64,000 nucleotides of DNA, from positions 159,449 through 223,448 of the forward strand of contig JACJYD010000005.1 of the NCBI GenBank assembly GCA_020636275.1, given 5' to 3'. Shown here in pieces: positions 1 to 10,500 of this stretch. The position numbers and the translations under genes were made by a program. The notes beneath the pieces were generated by a model. It did not search any database. It saw only the letters and a program-made list of their open reading frames with translations, and was not told where the DNA came from. Each line of letters opens with the position of its first letter. The stretch's first letter is position 1. Source of the DNA: Lewinellaceae bacterium. GTDB lineage: Bacteria > Bacteroidota > Bacteroidia > Chitinophagales > Saprospiraceae.

Positions 1-420
1 ATTGGCGGCGATGGCGATGTCGTTGAGCACGCAAAAGCCTTCCCCTTTATAGCTGAATGAATGATGGGTACCCCCGGCAACATTGAGCGCCACCCCAAAT
101 TCCCGGGCAAACAGCGCACATTGGACTGTGCCGTTGGCGATATGCCGGCCCCGGTGCACGAGCCGCTCGGTCATCGGAAACCCGATCGCCCGGATCTCTT
201 TGGGACTCAAGGCCTGCCGCTTCAGCCGGTTCCAGTAATCTGCCTCGTGGGTTAGCAGGATCACCTCTTCCTCCAATGCCTCCGGTTCAAAGAAATTGGC
301 CTCCGTCACCGTGCCTTCATACAGCAACTGTTCGGGCAACAACTCGTACTTGACCATTGGAAACCGGTGGCCTTCGGGGAGTTCGTACTTGTAGATGGGG
401 TGGAAGGCGATCTTTAACAT
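1..420 (-). CDS. Histone deacetylase family protein (3' end outside window)
   Basis: Only the first 140 codons are inside the window; the gene runs off the left edge. The ATG is at 420. The visible part ends in the family's active-site loop, with the paired histidines in GGTHHSF (residues 117-122) followed by EGFCVLND (127-134), which matches the AcuC/class II HDAC fold of zinc-dependent amide hydrolases. Bacterial members remove acetyl groups from proteins or small amines; the substrate cannot be told here. The zinc ligands further downstream are not visible, so activity is not proven. Confidence 0.85.
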   Translation of the reverse strand, partial: MLKIAFHPIYKYELPEGHRFPMVKYELLPEQLLYEGTVTEANFFEPEALEEEVILLTHEADYWNRLKRQALSPKEIRAIGFPMTERLVHRGRHIANGTVQCALFAREFGVALNVAGGTHHSFSYKGEGFCVLNDIAIAAN

Positions 421-421
421 A

Positions 422-482
422 GTGAAGGGTGAAGGGTGAAGAGTGAAGAGCAACACTTCACTCTTCACCCTTCACCCTTCAC
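422..482. repeat. Inverted GTGAAGG heptamer array
   Basis: A perfect 27-bp inverted repeat (arms 422-448 and 456-482, 7-base loop) whose arms are themselves tandem heptamers of GTGAAGG type. It fills most of the gap between the deacetylase-family start and the aldolase stop, so as RNA it would form a long hairpin just downstream of the aldolase gene. Confidence 0.85.
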
Positions 483-495
483 ATAAGAAGGATCA

Positions 496-1554
496 TTAAG
501 CGATCGTCACATCCTTATCCAGATACACATCCTGGATGGCATTCAGCAGTTCCACGCCTTCCTTCATGGGTTTCTGGAAGGCTTTGCGGCCCGAGATCAG
601 ACCCATACCGCCGGCGCGCTTGTTGACCACGGCCGTGATGACGGCTTCCTGGAGGTCGGTAGCGCCTTTCGATTCGCCGCCGGAGTTGATCAGACCGATG
701 CGTCCCATGTAGCAGCCGGCCACCTGGTAGCGGGCCAGGTCGATGGGATGCTCGGAGGTTAGTTTATCATAGACGATTTTGCTGGTCTTGGCGAAGTTGA
801 TGGCGGTGAAACCACCGTTATTGGTCGGTAGTTTCTGCTTGATGACGTCGGCCTGGATGGTCACGCCCAGGTGGTTGGCCTGGCTGGTGAGGTCGGCAGC
901 GGTGTGGTAGTCGACGCCGTCTTTTTTGAAGGCGTTGTTGCGGGTGTAACACCACAGGATCGTGGCCATACCAAGCTCGTGTGCGCGTTCGAACGCTTCG
1001 GCCACTTCGATGATCTGGCGGTTGCTTTCTTCCGAGCCGAAGTAGATGGTGGCGCCTACGGCAGCGGCGCCCATATTCCAGGCGTCCTCGACCGAGCCGA
1101 ACATGATCTGGTCGTATTTATTCGGATAAGTGAGCAGTTCGTTGTGGTTGATCTTGACGATGAAAGGGATCTTGTGTGCATATTTGCGCGACACAGCGGC
1201 CAACACGCCGAACGTAGAAGCTACAGCGTTGCAGCCCCCTTCGATGGCAAGGCGCACGATGTTTTCCGGGTCGAAGTAAATGGGGTTGGGAGCAAAAGAG
1301 GCCCCTGCGGTGTGCTCGATACCCTGGTCGACCGGCAGAATGGAAACGTAGCCCGAATCCGCCAAACGACCGTTGGACAGGATGCGCTGCAGGTTATTCA
1401 GCACCTGATTGCTGCGGTTGGTGCCCACCCAAAGACGATCGATCAGGTCGCCGCCCGGGATGTGAATGTCTTTCTTGTCGATCGTTTTACTCTGGTGTTC
1501 GAGGTAATACGCTGCCTGGTCGCCCAGGAGACTCGTGATCTTTTGATTTGCCAT
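496..1554 (-). CDS. fbaB: Class I fructose-bisphosphate aldolase (DhnA/FbaB type)
   Basis: 352 residues. It cleaves or forms fructose-1,6-bisphosphate in cytosolic glycolysis and gluconeogenesis through a Schiff-base lysine. The TIM-barrel family signatures are visible: SILPVDQGIEH (71-81), PFIVKINHNE (130-139), and ADVIKQKLPTNNGG (235-248), where Lys239 is the expected Schiff-base residue. The C-terminal SGRKAFQKP matches the phosphate-binding strand. The start is the ATG at 1554. The likely promoter box lies about 117 bases upstream, giving a long leader that contains a hairpin-forming element also found at 17.1 kb. Length is normal for the family. Confidence 0.93.
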   Translation of the reverse strand: MANQKITSLLGDQAAYYLEHQSKTIDKKDIHIPGGDLIDRLWVGTNRSNQVLNNLQRILSNGRLADSGYVSILPVDQGIEHTAGASFAPNPIYFDPENIVRLAIEGGCNAVASTFGVLAAVSRKYAHKIPFIVKINHNELLTYPNKYDQIMFGSVEDAWNMGAAAVGATIYFGSEESNRQIIEVAEAFERAHELGMATILWCYTRNNAFKKDGVDYHTAADLTSQANHLGVTIQADVIKQKLPTNNGGFTAINFAKTSKIVYDKLTSEHPIDLARYQVAGCYMGRIGLINSGGESKGATDLQEAVITAVVNKRAGGMGLISGRKAFQKPMKEGVELLNAIQDVYLDKDVTIA

Positions 1555-1580
1555 GGTTAAAGTGAATTAAATGATTTTGG

Positions 1581-1609
1581 GAACACTGCGAGCGAAAGCC
1601 GCTGTGTTC
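1581..1609. repeat. Small palindromic element in the fbaB leader
   Basis: Imperfect hairpin with arms GAACACTGCGAGC and GCCGCTGTGTTC. A close relative lies at 17102-17132. Being between the presumed fbaB promoter and start codon, it would be transcribed in the leader. Confidence 0.6.
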
Positions 1610-1670
1610 ACAAACAAAAATTGTTCAACACGATCAATTTGGTATTATCCTGGTCAGGGAATTTGCAGGG

Positions 1671-1678
1671 CAAAGGTA
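1671..1678 (-). promoter_or_regulatory. Probable fbaB promoter -7 box
   Basis: Minus-strand TACCTTTG matches the Bacteroidota -7 consensus TAnnTTTG. No clear TTTG -33 element is seen at the usual distance. Transcription would start near 1664 and give a leader of about 110 bases. Confidence 0.5.
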
Positions 1679-1707
1679 GTGACTTTCCATCTCTTCTCCT
1701 CTTCTCC

Positions 1708-1767
1708 CCTTCAACTTTTCAACCCTTCAACTTTTCAACTTTTCAACTCTTCAACTCTTCAACTCTC
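1708..1767. repeat. CTTCAACT octamer array
   Basis: About seven tandem units of CTTCAACT/TTTCAACT with period 8, just upstream of the fbaB promoter box and next to the stop codon of the SET gene at 1770. The same octamer array occurs at 46633-46706. Confidence 0.85.
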
Positions 1768-1769
1768 CA

Positions 1770-2168
1770 TCACCTCTTATAATTCGGCTGATGAAACCAC
1801 ACCGGCGACGGATCATCCGGGTCTCCATTATAATTGATGGTGATCTCCTCGCCGTCCTCGATGTCCCGAATCGTGTAAATATCGATGGTGTTTCGCTCGT
1901 AATCGAGCAGGTATTTGGCGTTGGGATGGTAAGAGTGGTTGTATAGCGATCCGTACCCCAGCGCGATGGCGGCCTGGTCTTGTTCGTCGCCCCAGAGGAA
2001 ATAATAATCGTGCAGGTCGGTTTGGTGGATCTGCTTCATGTCGAATCCCGAAAGAATGATCACCGGACAGATCTCGATCAGGGAATCGGCCGGAATTTCA
2101 TCGAGGGTGAAGACTCCCCGCCCACCCAATGGACTATCGCTAATATATAGAAATGGCAACCGTTGCAT
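1770..2168 (-). CDS. SET domain protein
   Basis: 132 residues from the ATG at 2168. A TTG at 2183 would overlap the upstream stop codon as TTGA and add five residues. Nearly the whole protein is a minimal SET fold: GRGVFT near the N-terminus, GSLYNHSYHPNA in the middle (the NHS motif that closes the pseudoknot), and GEEITINYNG near the C-terminus. SET proteins transfer methyl groups from S-adenosylmethionine to lysines. The bacterial target is unknown. It sits directly behind the pseudouridine synthase, probably in one transcript. Confidence 0.85.
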   Translation of the reverse strand: MQRLPFLYISDSPLGGRGVFTLDEIPADSLIEICPVIILSGFDMKQIHQTDLHDYYFLWGDEQDQAAIALGYGSLYNHSYHPNAKYLLDYERNTIDIYTIRDIEDGEEITINYNGDPDDPSPVWFHQPNYKR

Positions 2169-2179
2169 AGTACGAATTT

Positions 2180-2824
2180 TCAAAAATCAGCAGGCGCTTC
2201 CACCCATAACTGTTCTCCGGATACCGGATCGGTAAAGCCCAATTTCCAGGCGTGCAGCGCAATGGCATCGGGTCGGAAAACACTGGTGGCGCCGTATTTT
2301 TCATCGCCTACGATCGGGCATCCAATGGCGGCGAGCTGCACCCGGATCTGGTGAAATTTTCCGGTATGGGGCCGCACCTCCAGCAGTGCTCTTCCATGGG
2401 GCAGGGTCTTTCTCAGCTCGTAACTCAGACTGCAAAGAAAGGCCCCGGCAGCCGGGCCCGGCCTGACGATGGCGCGTTTCTCCTTTTGATCTTTGCTGAT
2501 CCAGTGTTCCAGCGTCCCGAAAGTCTCATCCGGGACCTGCTCTACGACGGCGAGGTAGATCTTCTCCACACTTCGCTGCTCGAACTGCCGGTTCAATTCC
2601 CTCAATACGCTTTTTTTCTTTGCGATCAACAAGACCCCGCTCACCGGGCGGTCGAGCCGGTGTACGATACCGGCATAGGGCTTTTTTACCGTAGCAGCCA
2701 GGTAATCCAGGGCCCACTCTTCTATAGAGGGATAGCCGTGCGGATCGCGCTCTACCACGATGCCGCCCGGCTTGTTGATGACCAACAGGTGAGGCGATTC
2801 ATACAGAATAGGAACCAAGGACAT
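2180..2824 (-). CDS. RluA-family RNA pseudouridine synthase
   Basis: 214 residues from the ATG at 2824; a TTG start at 2881 is possible but lacks support. The enzyme isomerises uridine to pseudouridine in rRNA or tRNA. The catalytic aspartate is in HRLDRPVSG (residues 55-63), with LLVINKPGGIVV at the start of the fold and the C-terminal family block HTGKFHQIRVQLAAIGCPI. There is no S4 domain, as in the short RluA/TruC-like members. The exact uridine modified cannot be told. It overlaps or abuts the SET gene downstream. Confidence 0.9.
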   Translation of the reverse strand: MSLVPILYESPHLLVINKPGGIVVERDPHGYPSIEEWALDYLAATVKKPYAGIVHRLDRPVSGVLLIAKKKSVLRELNRQFEQRSVEKIYLAVVEQVPDETFGTLEHWISKDQKEKRAIVRPGPAAGAFLCSLSYELRKTLPHGRALLEVRPHTGKFHQIRVQLAAIGCPIVGDEKYGATSVFRPDAIALHAWKLGFTDPVSGEQLWVEAPADF

Positions 2825-2889
2825 GCCCGGATTTTTTATCAGAAAATGCAAATCTATTCTGTTAATCCCAATATTTAGCAATCCAATAA

Positions 2890-2921
2890 AAAAAGGAGCG
2901 GCGCTTCATTTGAAGCGCCGC
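2890..2921 (-). terminator. Rho-independent terminator
   Basis: An 11-bp perfect stem (2898-2908 with 2911-2921), followed on the minus strand by a T-rich run (complement of 2888-2894). It ends the minus-strand secreted-protein gene at 2934. Confidence 0.8.
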
Positions 2922-2933
2922 CAAGTTTACCCC

Positions 2934-4211
2934 CTAATCCAGCAGGCTAAACCGCCTGCTTTGGATCTCCTCGCCGGATCGAACTACGACCTGGTACATG
3001 CCCCTTTGCAATCCCGTAGTCGGGATCTGGATGGCTCCCGGGCTGCTGGCCGGGATCTCCATCGTTCGGTAGAGGTGCCCTTGCAGGTCGTAAAGCTGGA
3101 TCCATACTATTTTTGAACTTTCTGTTTGTCTAACCGAAAGCTGGATGGATTCTCCGCTGACTGCCGGGTTGGGCGTGAGCGACACATCCATGGTTTCTAC
3201 TTCCTCTTGTTGTGGAGCGAGTTGGAAAAAGGAGGGAGCGCCTCCGTTCCCGGTGAAGTTTTGGGTGGAGAAAAACACCCAGTCTGTATTGGCGCTGTTG
3301 TTCCCTCCGCTGCATTTGGTTTTTACCTTGACCTGATAATGCCCGCCTGCTGCCAACCCGGTAACCGTTACCTGATTATCGGAGAGGATGGTCTCCCAGT
3401 TGAAAGCGGGGGTGTTCTCATCGTCTTCCACTTGCACTTCATAACCTTGTGCCCCGGCTACAGGATCCCAGCTGATCAGAGCGCTGTTGGTGGAAATGTC
3501 GAGTACCATCAGGCCGGAAGGCGTATCGCAGGCGCCGCCATTATTGCCGCCGTTGTCGTCACCTCCCCCGGTATTTCCTCCCCCAACTCCGCCCATAGAG
3601 AAGAAGGCCCAGGAGGAAAAATCGCTGGAGTTGCTGCCGCATTGGGTTTTTACCTTGAATTTGTAAAGTCCGTTAGGCGCCAGCCCGGCAACATCGGCAA
3701 AGGGTTCGGTCGTTAGAAATTCCTGCATAAAGAAAGTGGTGTTTTCTTCGCTCTCTACCTCCACTTTGTAGAGCAGGGCGCCGGGAATCGGTTCCCAGCT
3801 CAGGGAAGCGTTGCCATTGGCATCCAGGGTAGCGGAAAGCAGGCTGGGAACTCCACAAGCCCCGCCGGTGCTTCCGCTTCCACTGGTGGTAAAAAACTGG
3901 AATTCAGACCAGGATGCCTTTTCCCCGCCACAAATGGTGCGCACTTTGAATTTGTACACGCCACCTGCGACCAGGTTGCCCAGGGTGTAGGAGTTGTCCG
4001 GCAGGCTAAGCCAGAACGCAAACGGCGCAGCTCCTTCTTCTAATTCGGCTTTCATTTGGTAGTGTGTGGCATCTGTCATGGCATCCCAACTGAGTAATAC
4101 TTCGGTATCGCTTACCGGTGTGACCATCAATCCGGTTACTTCGGGACAATTGGCCCAGGTAGTCGTGATGGCAAGGGTCAAGATCAGGCTGAGGTTGTAG
4201 ATCCTTTTCAT
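2934..4211 (-). CDS. Secreted protein with three fibronectin III domains and T9SS type A sorting domain
   Basis: 425 residues from the ATG at 4211, where a typical signal peptide begins (MKRIYNLSLILTLAITTTWA). Three fibronectin type III modules follow, each starting with a CPEV/CGVP/CDTP-like block and carrying the LSW and YKFKV strand motifs. Glycine/asparagine-rich linkers separate them. The last 80 residues are a type A C-terminal sorting domain (PNPAVSGES ... GMYQVVV), which directs export by the type IX system and attachment at the cell surface. No enzymatic domain is seen, so a binding or structural role is inferred. A near-consensus promoter box (CATATTTG, minus strand, 4267-4274) lies upstream. 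Confidence 0.88.
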   Translation of the reverse strand: MKRIYNLSLILTLAITTTWANCPEVTGLMVTPVSDTEVLLSWDAMTDATHYQMKAELEEGAAPFAFWLSLPDNSYTLGNLVAGGVYKFKVRTICGGEKASWSEFQFFTTSGSGSTGGACGVPSLLSATLDANGNASLSWEPIPGALLYKVEVESEENTTFFMQEFLTTEPFADVAGLAPNGLYKFKVKTQCGSNSSDFSSWAFFSMGGVGGGNTGGGDDNGGNNGGACDTPSGLMVLDISTNSALISWDPVAGAQGYEVQVEDDENTPAFNWETILSDNQVTVTGLAAGGHYQVKVKTKCSGGNNSANTDWVFFSTQNFTGNGGAPSFFQLAPQQEEVETMDVSLTPNPAVSGESIQLSVRQTESSKIVWIQLYDLQGHLYRTMEIPASSPGAIQIPTTGLQRGMYQVVVRSGEEIQSRRFSLLD

Positions 4212-4444
4212 GGTTTGTTGTTTTTTTTGGTTAGAAATGTGATGGGTGTTCCATCTGGTGACCCTACAAATATGGCACTGAAAAACAGCCCTTGCCAACT
4301 CAGACTGACCGAATGGGAAAATGGAAGTACTGGACGGGAAAAAACACCCGCTCCATCCATTGACTGAATCCTTGTGTTCCAAAATTTTTTAGGAAAGCCC
4401 TGATCTGAGGTAGTTATTGCGGCTGTGCCGCCATGGGTGATTAT

Positions 4445-4494
4445 TTTGAATTGGTGGTTTTAGCGCTTGGGGCGCTAAAAACCACCAATTCAAA
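4445..4494. terminator. Long hairpin between the two secreted-protein genes
   Basis: A 22-bp stem with one bulged base (4445-4466 with 4472-4494) and a 5-base loop. It sits 10 bases beyond the stop codon of the giant minus-strand gene and probably protects or terminates its mRNA. The U-tract is weak. Confidence 0.6.
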
Positions 4495-4504
4495 TAGGAA
4501 CCTC

Positions 4505-7500
4505 TTACCGCACCAACGTCACGCCCCCTTTTACGATCTCCGTCTCTCCGTCGATGAACTCCACTTCGATATAGAAAACGTATACGCCTACGTCCATCAA
4601 ATGATCCTGGAAATACCCGTCCCATCCGTAGGTCGGATCGTTGGGTTGGAAATTGCCGGCCCGGTAGAGCAGGCTGCCCCAACGGTTGTATACCTGAAAC
4701 TCCCGGATCTCCCGTACTTCCTTCCCGGCAAAGACCATAAACCGGTCGTTGATCCCGTCGCCGTTGGGGGAGAAGGTGTTGGGTACGTATAGGCGCCGCG
4801 CTTTCTGCACCTGAACGGAAAGTATATCTGTGACCGGACACCCATCCGCATCCAGGGCCGTCACCGTGTAGGTGATGTTCTCCTGCGGGTTTTCCAGCAA
4901 CACGGTTATACAGGTGTCGCAGTCCAGGTAGGTGCCGGGCTGCCAAAGGATCTCCACGATGGGGAAGTTGGCCGAAGCCGCCAGCGTGATGCTCTCGCCC
5001 AGGTCCAGCTGAATATCCGGCCCCAGATCGAGAATGGGCTGCGCTTTTGACGGGATGACAATGTTGAGATAGTATAGCTCCCCGTTGCTATCCTGGATCA
5101 CCACCTGGTAGGTCCCGGCCGACAGGCCGTTCAACGCAAACGGGAAGGCATCGATGGGTTCGAAGAAAATGCCGTCGAGGGAAATAGAGTAGGGGGGCTT
5201 GCCGCCGTTGATGGCGTCGATCAGCAATTGTCCGTCCTGGAACCCATAGCATCCGGGGGCCACCGTGGTGTATAACGCTTCGAAATTTTCGAAGAAAAGC
5301 TGAATGGTCACCGTCGAATCGCAACCCTGAAAGCTGCTGTTGATCAGTACTTCCGTGCCGGCAGGATGGCCTTCGTCGTAGACGGTCCCGTTCACCACGA
5401 TCGATCCGCCGGAGGACAAGGTGTCAATCAGCTGATATTCGACCGGTTGCAAAAAGGTCAGCGCAACCGTCAGTGTGGAGTCGCAACCGTTGAAACTTCC
5501 TCCCGGAAATAGCGCTGTTCCGGAGGGATTGTTCACATCGTAAACCGTACCGTTGATCAACAGGACATCCTCGGCACAGAGCACATCGGTCAACAGGCCG
5601 GTGGCCGGCGGATAAAATCCCAGCGATATGACGATCGTCGAGTCGCAACCCAGGTAATTGCCGTTCGGAAGGAGCTCTGTGCCCGAAGGGTTATTTTGAT
5701 CGTAGGTCACCCCATTGACCACCATAAATTCCCCTTCACATAAAGTCGCCGTCACTTGCGAGGTGGATGCGGGGAAGAAATTCAATGATACGGTGATCGT
5801 CGAATCGCAACCCGTATAGCTTCCATTGGTCACCACCTCGACGCCGCTCGGGTTATTCTGATCGTAAACGGTTCCGTTCACGATCACGCTTTCGCCTTCG
5901 CACAGGTCTTGCACCAGCGAAAAAGTGGAGGGTGGGTAAAAACTCAGGTCCACGTTGATGGTCGAGTCGCAACCCAGATAATTACCGTTCGGAAGGAGCT
6001 CCGTGCCCGAAGGGTTATTTTGATCGTAGGTCACCCCATTGACCACCATAAATTCTCCTTCACATAAAGTCGCTGCCACTTGCGAGGTGGATGCGGGGAA
6101 GAAATTCAACGATACGGTGATCGTCGAATCGCAACCCGTATAGCTTCCATTGGTCACCACCTCGACGCCGCTCGGGTTATTCTGATCGTAAACGGTTCCG
6201 TTCACGATCACGCTTTCGCCTTCGCACAGGTCTTGCACAAGGGAGAAGGTGGAAGGTGGATAAAAACTCAGGTCCACGATTACGATCGAGTCGCAGCCGT
6301 TAGCGCTGCCCCCTGCGATAACCTCCGTTCCGGAAGGGTTGGAGGCATCGAATACTGCTCCGTTGACGGTGAGGCTTTCCCCGTCGCAAAGGGTTTGTAC
6401 AATGCTGTTTTGGGAAACGAAGAAATAACTGAGCGCTACCGTAACTATGCTGTCACACCCGTTTAAACTCCCGTTCGGGATCACCTCCGTTCCTACCGGA
6501 TTTGCTTCGTTGTACACCACATTGTTGACCAGCAGTTCTTCGCCCGGACAAAGGGTAAGGTCGAGCAACGCAGCGGCTTCCGGCAGCACCGTCACTTCGA
6601 TGGGGTCCATCGAGGCAAGGGATTCCGCACAGATCTCGTCCGACATGCTCAAGGGCTGAATGGAAATAGTCCCGCTGCTCATGCTGTAGTCGGCCGGGCA
6701 GATATTAAGAATATAGAGGCCGGCAGAATTAAATTCGAGGGTGTCGGTGAGGGTAAACAGACCCGCGGTCAATTGATATTCGAAAATGGGCGCGGTGGAA
6801 ATGGTGATTTCCAGGTCGAAGCAATCGTTCTCGCATAGGGTAGCGCCCGGTCCGAGGAGAATATCCAATTGGGAAAAGACCACCTCTACTCCCGGCGTTA
6901 CGGAAAGACAGGGATCGGTGAGGTCTACATTCCCCGTCCCGTCGTCGTTGCCGGCGATGACGGAAATGTAATAGGACGAATAGGGGGTGGCATTGGTCGG
7001 ATAGTTGAATAGGCCGGTATTGCTGATATCCAGGATATTCCCCAGCACATTCCCCGCATTGTCGTGCAGCACGTACTGGATCAGGTCGTTGCCGTCGAGC
7101 ATGGCGTCGTTGTTGAAGTAGGGCGCTGCGTCGAACGAATCGCCTTCGCAGATCTGAAACGGTCCGGCCCCCGTATCCATACTACCCGCATCGGTAAAAC
7201 AGTTGCAAAAAACCGTTCCGGCCAACACCACTGGCCCGCAGCCGTTGGCATCGTCCAACGAAAAGGTGTAGGGATTCCCCGTGTCGATGGGCCCGGATTG
7301 AAAGAGGGTATCCACCGGCAATCCGTTTACGGTATAGGTGCCGGGTACTCCGCCCTCTATTTCAAAACTGATGGTGTAGAACAGGTTAGACGGATCGCAG
7401 GTTTCGGTAAAATTGACGGAGATAGGTGGGTTCAGGACTTCCACAAAGGTGGTTGCCGCCAGACTGCAGGTGTCATTGGGGGTAAATGTGAGCACGATCG

Positions 7501-10500
7501 TGTCGCTCAGCCCGCTGGGGTTGAATTCCATGCCCATTACCCCTTCTCCCGTCCAAACGCCGTCGGGATAATTTGGGTCCTGCAGGGTGCTCAGGTCCAG
7601 AACAGGCGCCGAATCGCATAGGGTGGTATTTCCGAGTACGGGCTGTCCCCCCGCCGTGACATGGATGGTAGTATTTGCCGAATTGGCACAGGACCCCGCG
7701 GGGGTGAAGGTCAACGGCACATCCCCGCCTTGGCCCGCGGGGTCGAAGGTCGAACCGGTCACCCCCGGCCCCGACCAGGTTCCACTCGGGTAAAGGGTAT
7801 CTTGCAGAATGGTAAGGTCGAACAGACCGTCGATCTCGCAAATGGCGGCATTGCTCAGCGTCGGCGTGCCGGAGGGGACAACGACCAGGGTCGTGAAGGT
7901 CGTATCCACGCAAAAGGCGTTCACGGCATAGCTCAAAACCACGTTGCCTGCCTGCCCGGCAGGATCAAAGGTCGTGCCGCTCACACCGGGTCCCGACCAG
8001 GCGCCTCCCGGAAAGTTGGGATCTTCCAGGGTGGTCAGATCGAACAAGGTGTCGATGTCGCACATCGTAGCAGTACCGAGCTCGGGCAGGGCCAGGATCT
8101 GTACCCATACCGTCGTCGTACCGGCTGCCGTACAGTAGGCGGAGGGCGTAAAGGTCAGGGTGACCAAGGTGTCTGTAGAAAATAAGGTTGGATCGAAAAG
8201 CGTATCTGTCACACCCGGACCCGACCAGGATCCTTCTGCGAAATTGGGATCCTGAAGGCTCGTGAGGTCCAGAGGCGGGGCATTGCTGCACAGGGTGTCG
8301 CCTCCCAATGCCGGAACATCGGGCTCGTTGACCAGAATGTCGGCTACGCCCGGGTTGGCGCAGAAGCCCACCGGAGTGAACACCAGGGGCACGGTTCCGC
8401 TTTGTCCGCTTGGATCGAAGGTCGTCCCACTAACCCCGGGGCCACCCCATTCCCCGTCGGGAAAATTGGGATCCTGGAGAAGCGTCAGGTCGATGGGCGG
8501 ATCGGTTTGACAGAGGGTGTCTACGCCCAATACCGGCGTTCCCGATGGTAAAATATCGATGGTGGTATTGGCGGCACTGCCGCAGGTAGCGGGCGTAAAG
8601 GTGATCGTTTGGGTTCCCGAAAGTCCGGCGGGGTCGAAGGTGTTGTTGCTGACGCCGGGGCCGCTCCAGGTCCCTTCCGGGAAATCGGGATCGAGCAGAA
8701 TACTCAGGTCGAGCGGCGGATCGTCGTTGCAAACGGTCGTGCTCCCCAGGAAAGGCATGCCGCCGGGACTGACGACGATGGTGACGGCCAGGGTCTGCTG
8801 GCAGTTGTTGCCTCCGTTGGCGAAAGCGTAGTAAGTAGTGGTGGTAGCAGGCGAAACCACGGAATTGATCTCATTACCGGCGGTAGGCGGCAAGCCCGTG
8901 TGGAAGGTAATCGGAATGGTGCCGGGCGGGTTATTCAGGTCCGTCACCACCGTATCGAGGTCGATCGATTCTCCGATGCAGATCAACGTATCGCCCGTAA
9001 TCGCCAGGTTGGGCGGATCGATGATGGTGACCAGCAATACCGGAGGGTTGGAAAAGTTGACGGTACACAGGCTGTTTTGTGCCAGGGTGGCGGAGGTGAG
9101 GATGAAGGGGGTTGTTTGGTTGATGGTAAAATTGGCCGTTGCCCCCGTGGCCAGATTTTGCCCGTTGAAAGTCTGCGAGCCGTAGAGCAGGGTGATATTG
9201 TACAGGTTGTTGCTTGGAAAGAAGAAGGTCACCGTCACGGTCGTCGAGCCGCAGGCGATGGTGGGGTTTACGGTAATAAAGGTATTGGCGATGGTGGGGT
9301 TGGGCACGACGGTCAGGGTGATCGGCACCGGCGCCGAGGTACAGGGGCCGCCGGTAACTGTGGCATAGATCACCCCCGGGCCGCCCACGTAATTGGACGG
9401 ATTGGAAATGGGAACGGTGGCGTTGGGATCGATCCAGAAATTGACCGGCTGACCGCTGTTGCCGTTGATGATGCTGTTGAGGGTGGTCAGGTTGTAGGCG
9501 CCTTGCCCATTGCCCTGGTTACACCCTGCCAGCGAAGCGGGGAAGGCTACCGGAACGGGCAGTACGATCAGCGTGACCGGCACCGGACTGGAGGAACAGG
9601 GTCCCGAGGAGACCACCGCATAGACCGTTCCAGGGCCCGAGGTATAGGCCGACGGGTTGGGCACGGGAATGGTGCCCGCGGCGTTGAGGTACCAGGAAAC
9701 GGGGTTGCCGGTATTTCCGTTGACAACGCTGTTCACGCTGGTCAGGTTGAAAGTGGCCTGGCCGTTTCCCTGGTTGCAGGCGCTGATGGAAGTGGGATTG
9801 GCGGTGGGCCCCGCCGTAATGTTGAGTGGAAACGTATAGGTGAGGGATTCCGGGAACTGGGGCCCCGAACAACCCCCTTCGGTGTAGAGCTGGCTGTTGC
9901 TGATCGTCGCCGTGACCACGGCGTTCACCGTACCGGCGCCCGTGCCGGTGATGGTGACACTGCTCATATTGGAACTCCCCTGGACGCTGACGCTACCGCT
10001 TCCGGTGAATGACCAGCTAAAGGAGTTGGAGGTGCAGGAATTGGTGTTCGGCAGGGTCAGGGTGATGGTCTGCCCCGTGCAAATCGTTTGCGGGGAGGCC
10101 GTCGGGTTGGGTATGCAAGCGGCGTTCACGGTTTCAAAAATGCTTTCGGGCGGACGCCGGAGCGAACCGATCCACTGGGCATTGTCGCAGTTGTTGGGTT
10201 TGCCGGGCGATTGGGTCGAACTGGCTGTGAAACTCGCAAAGTTGGCCACGTTGGTGTAGTCGTCGCTGACCGTGTTGCGAAACTGGTAGGTCATATTTCC
10301 CCCTGAAGCGGCGAGTTGAAGGCCGTAAGGGCCCCCGTCAAATTGCGGCTGAGGCGTACAACCCGAAGTGGAGGTCGTTCCGTAGGAGAGGCCGTGAAAA
10401 AAGTTGGCGTTTGCATCGCGGGTCTGGAAACCATCGCCTTCATTCCGCAAGCCCAATTTTCCCGTCACCCCGCTGAATGCCTGGTTGTTGAGCGGGGTAT

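Noticed and set aside
5260..6560. CRISPR-like or non-coding tandem repeat
   Set aside because: The period is a multiple of three and encodes well-formed secreted-protein modules.
8609..10012. A 467-codon plus-strand frame
   Set aside because: Antisense shadow of the giant surface-protein gene; no known motif, and the minus-strand protein is clearly modular.
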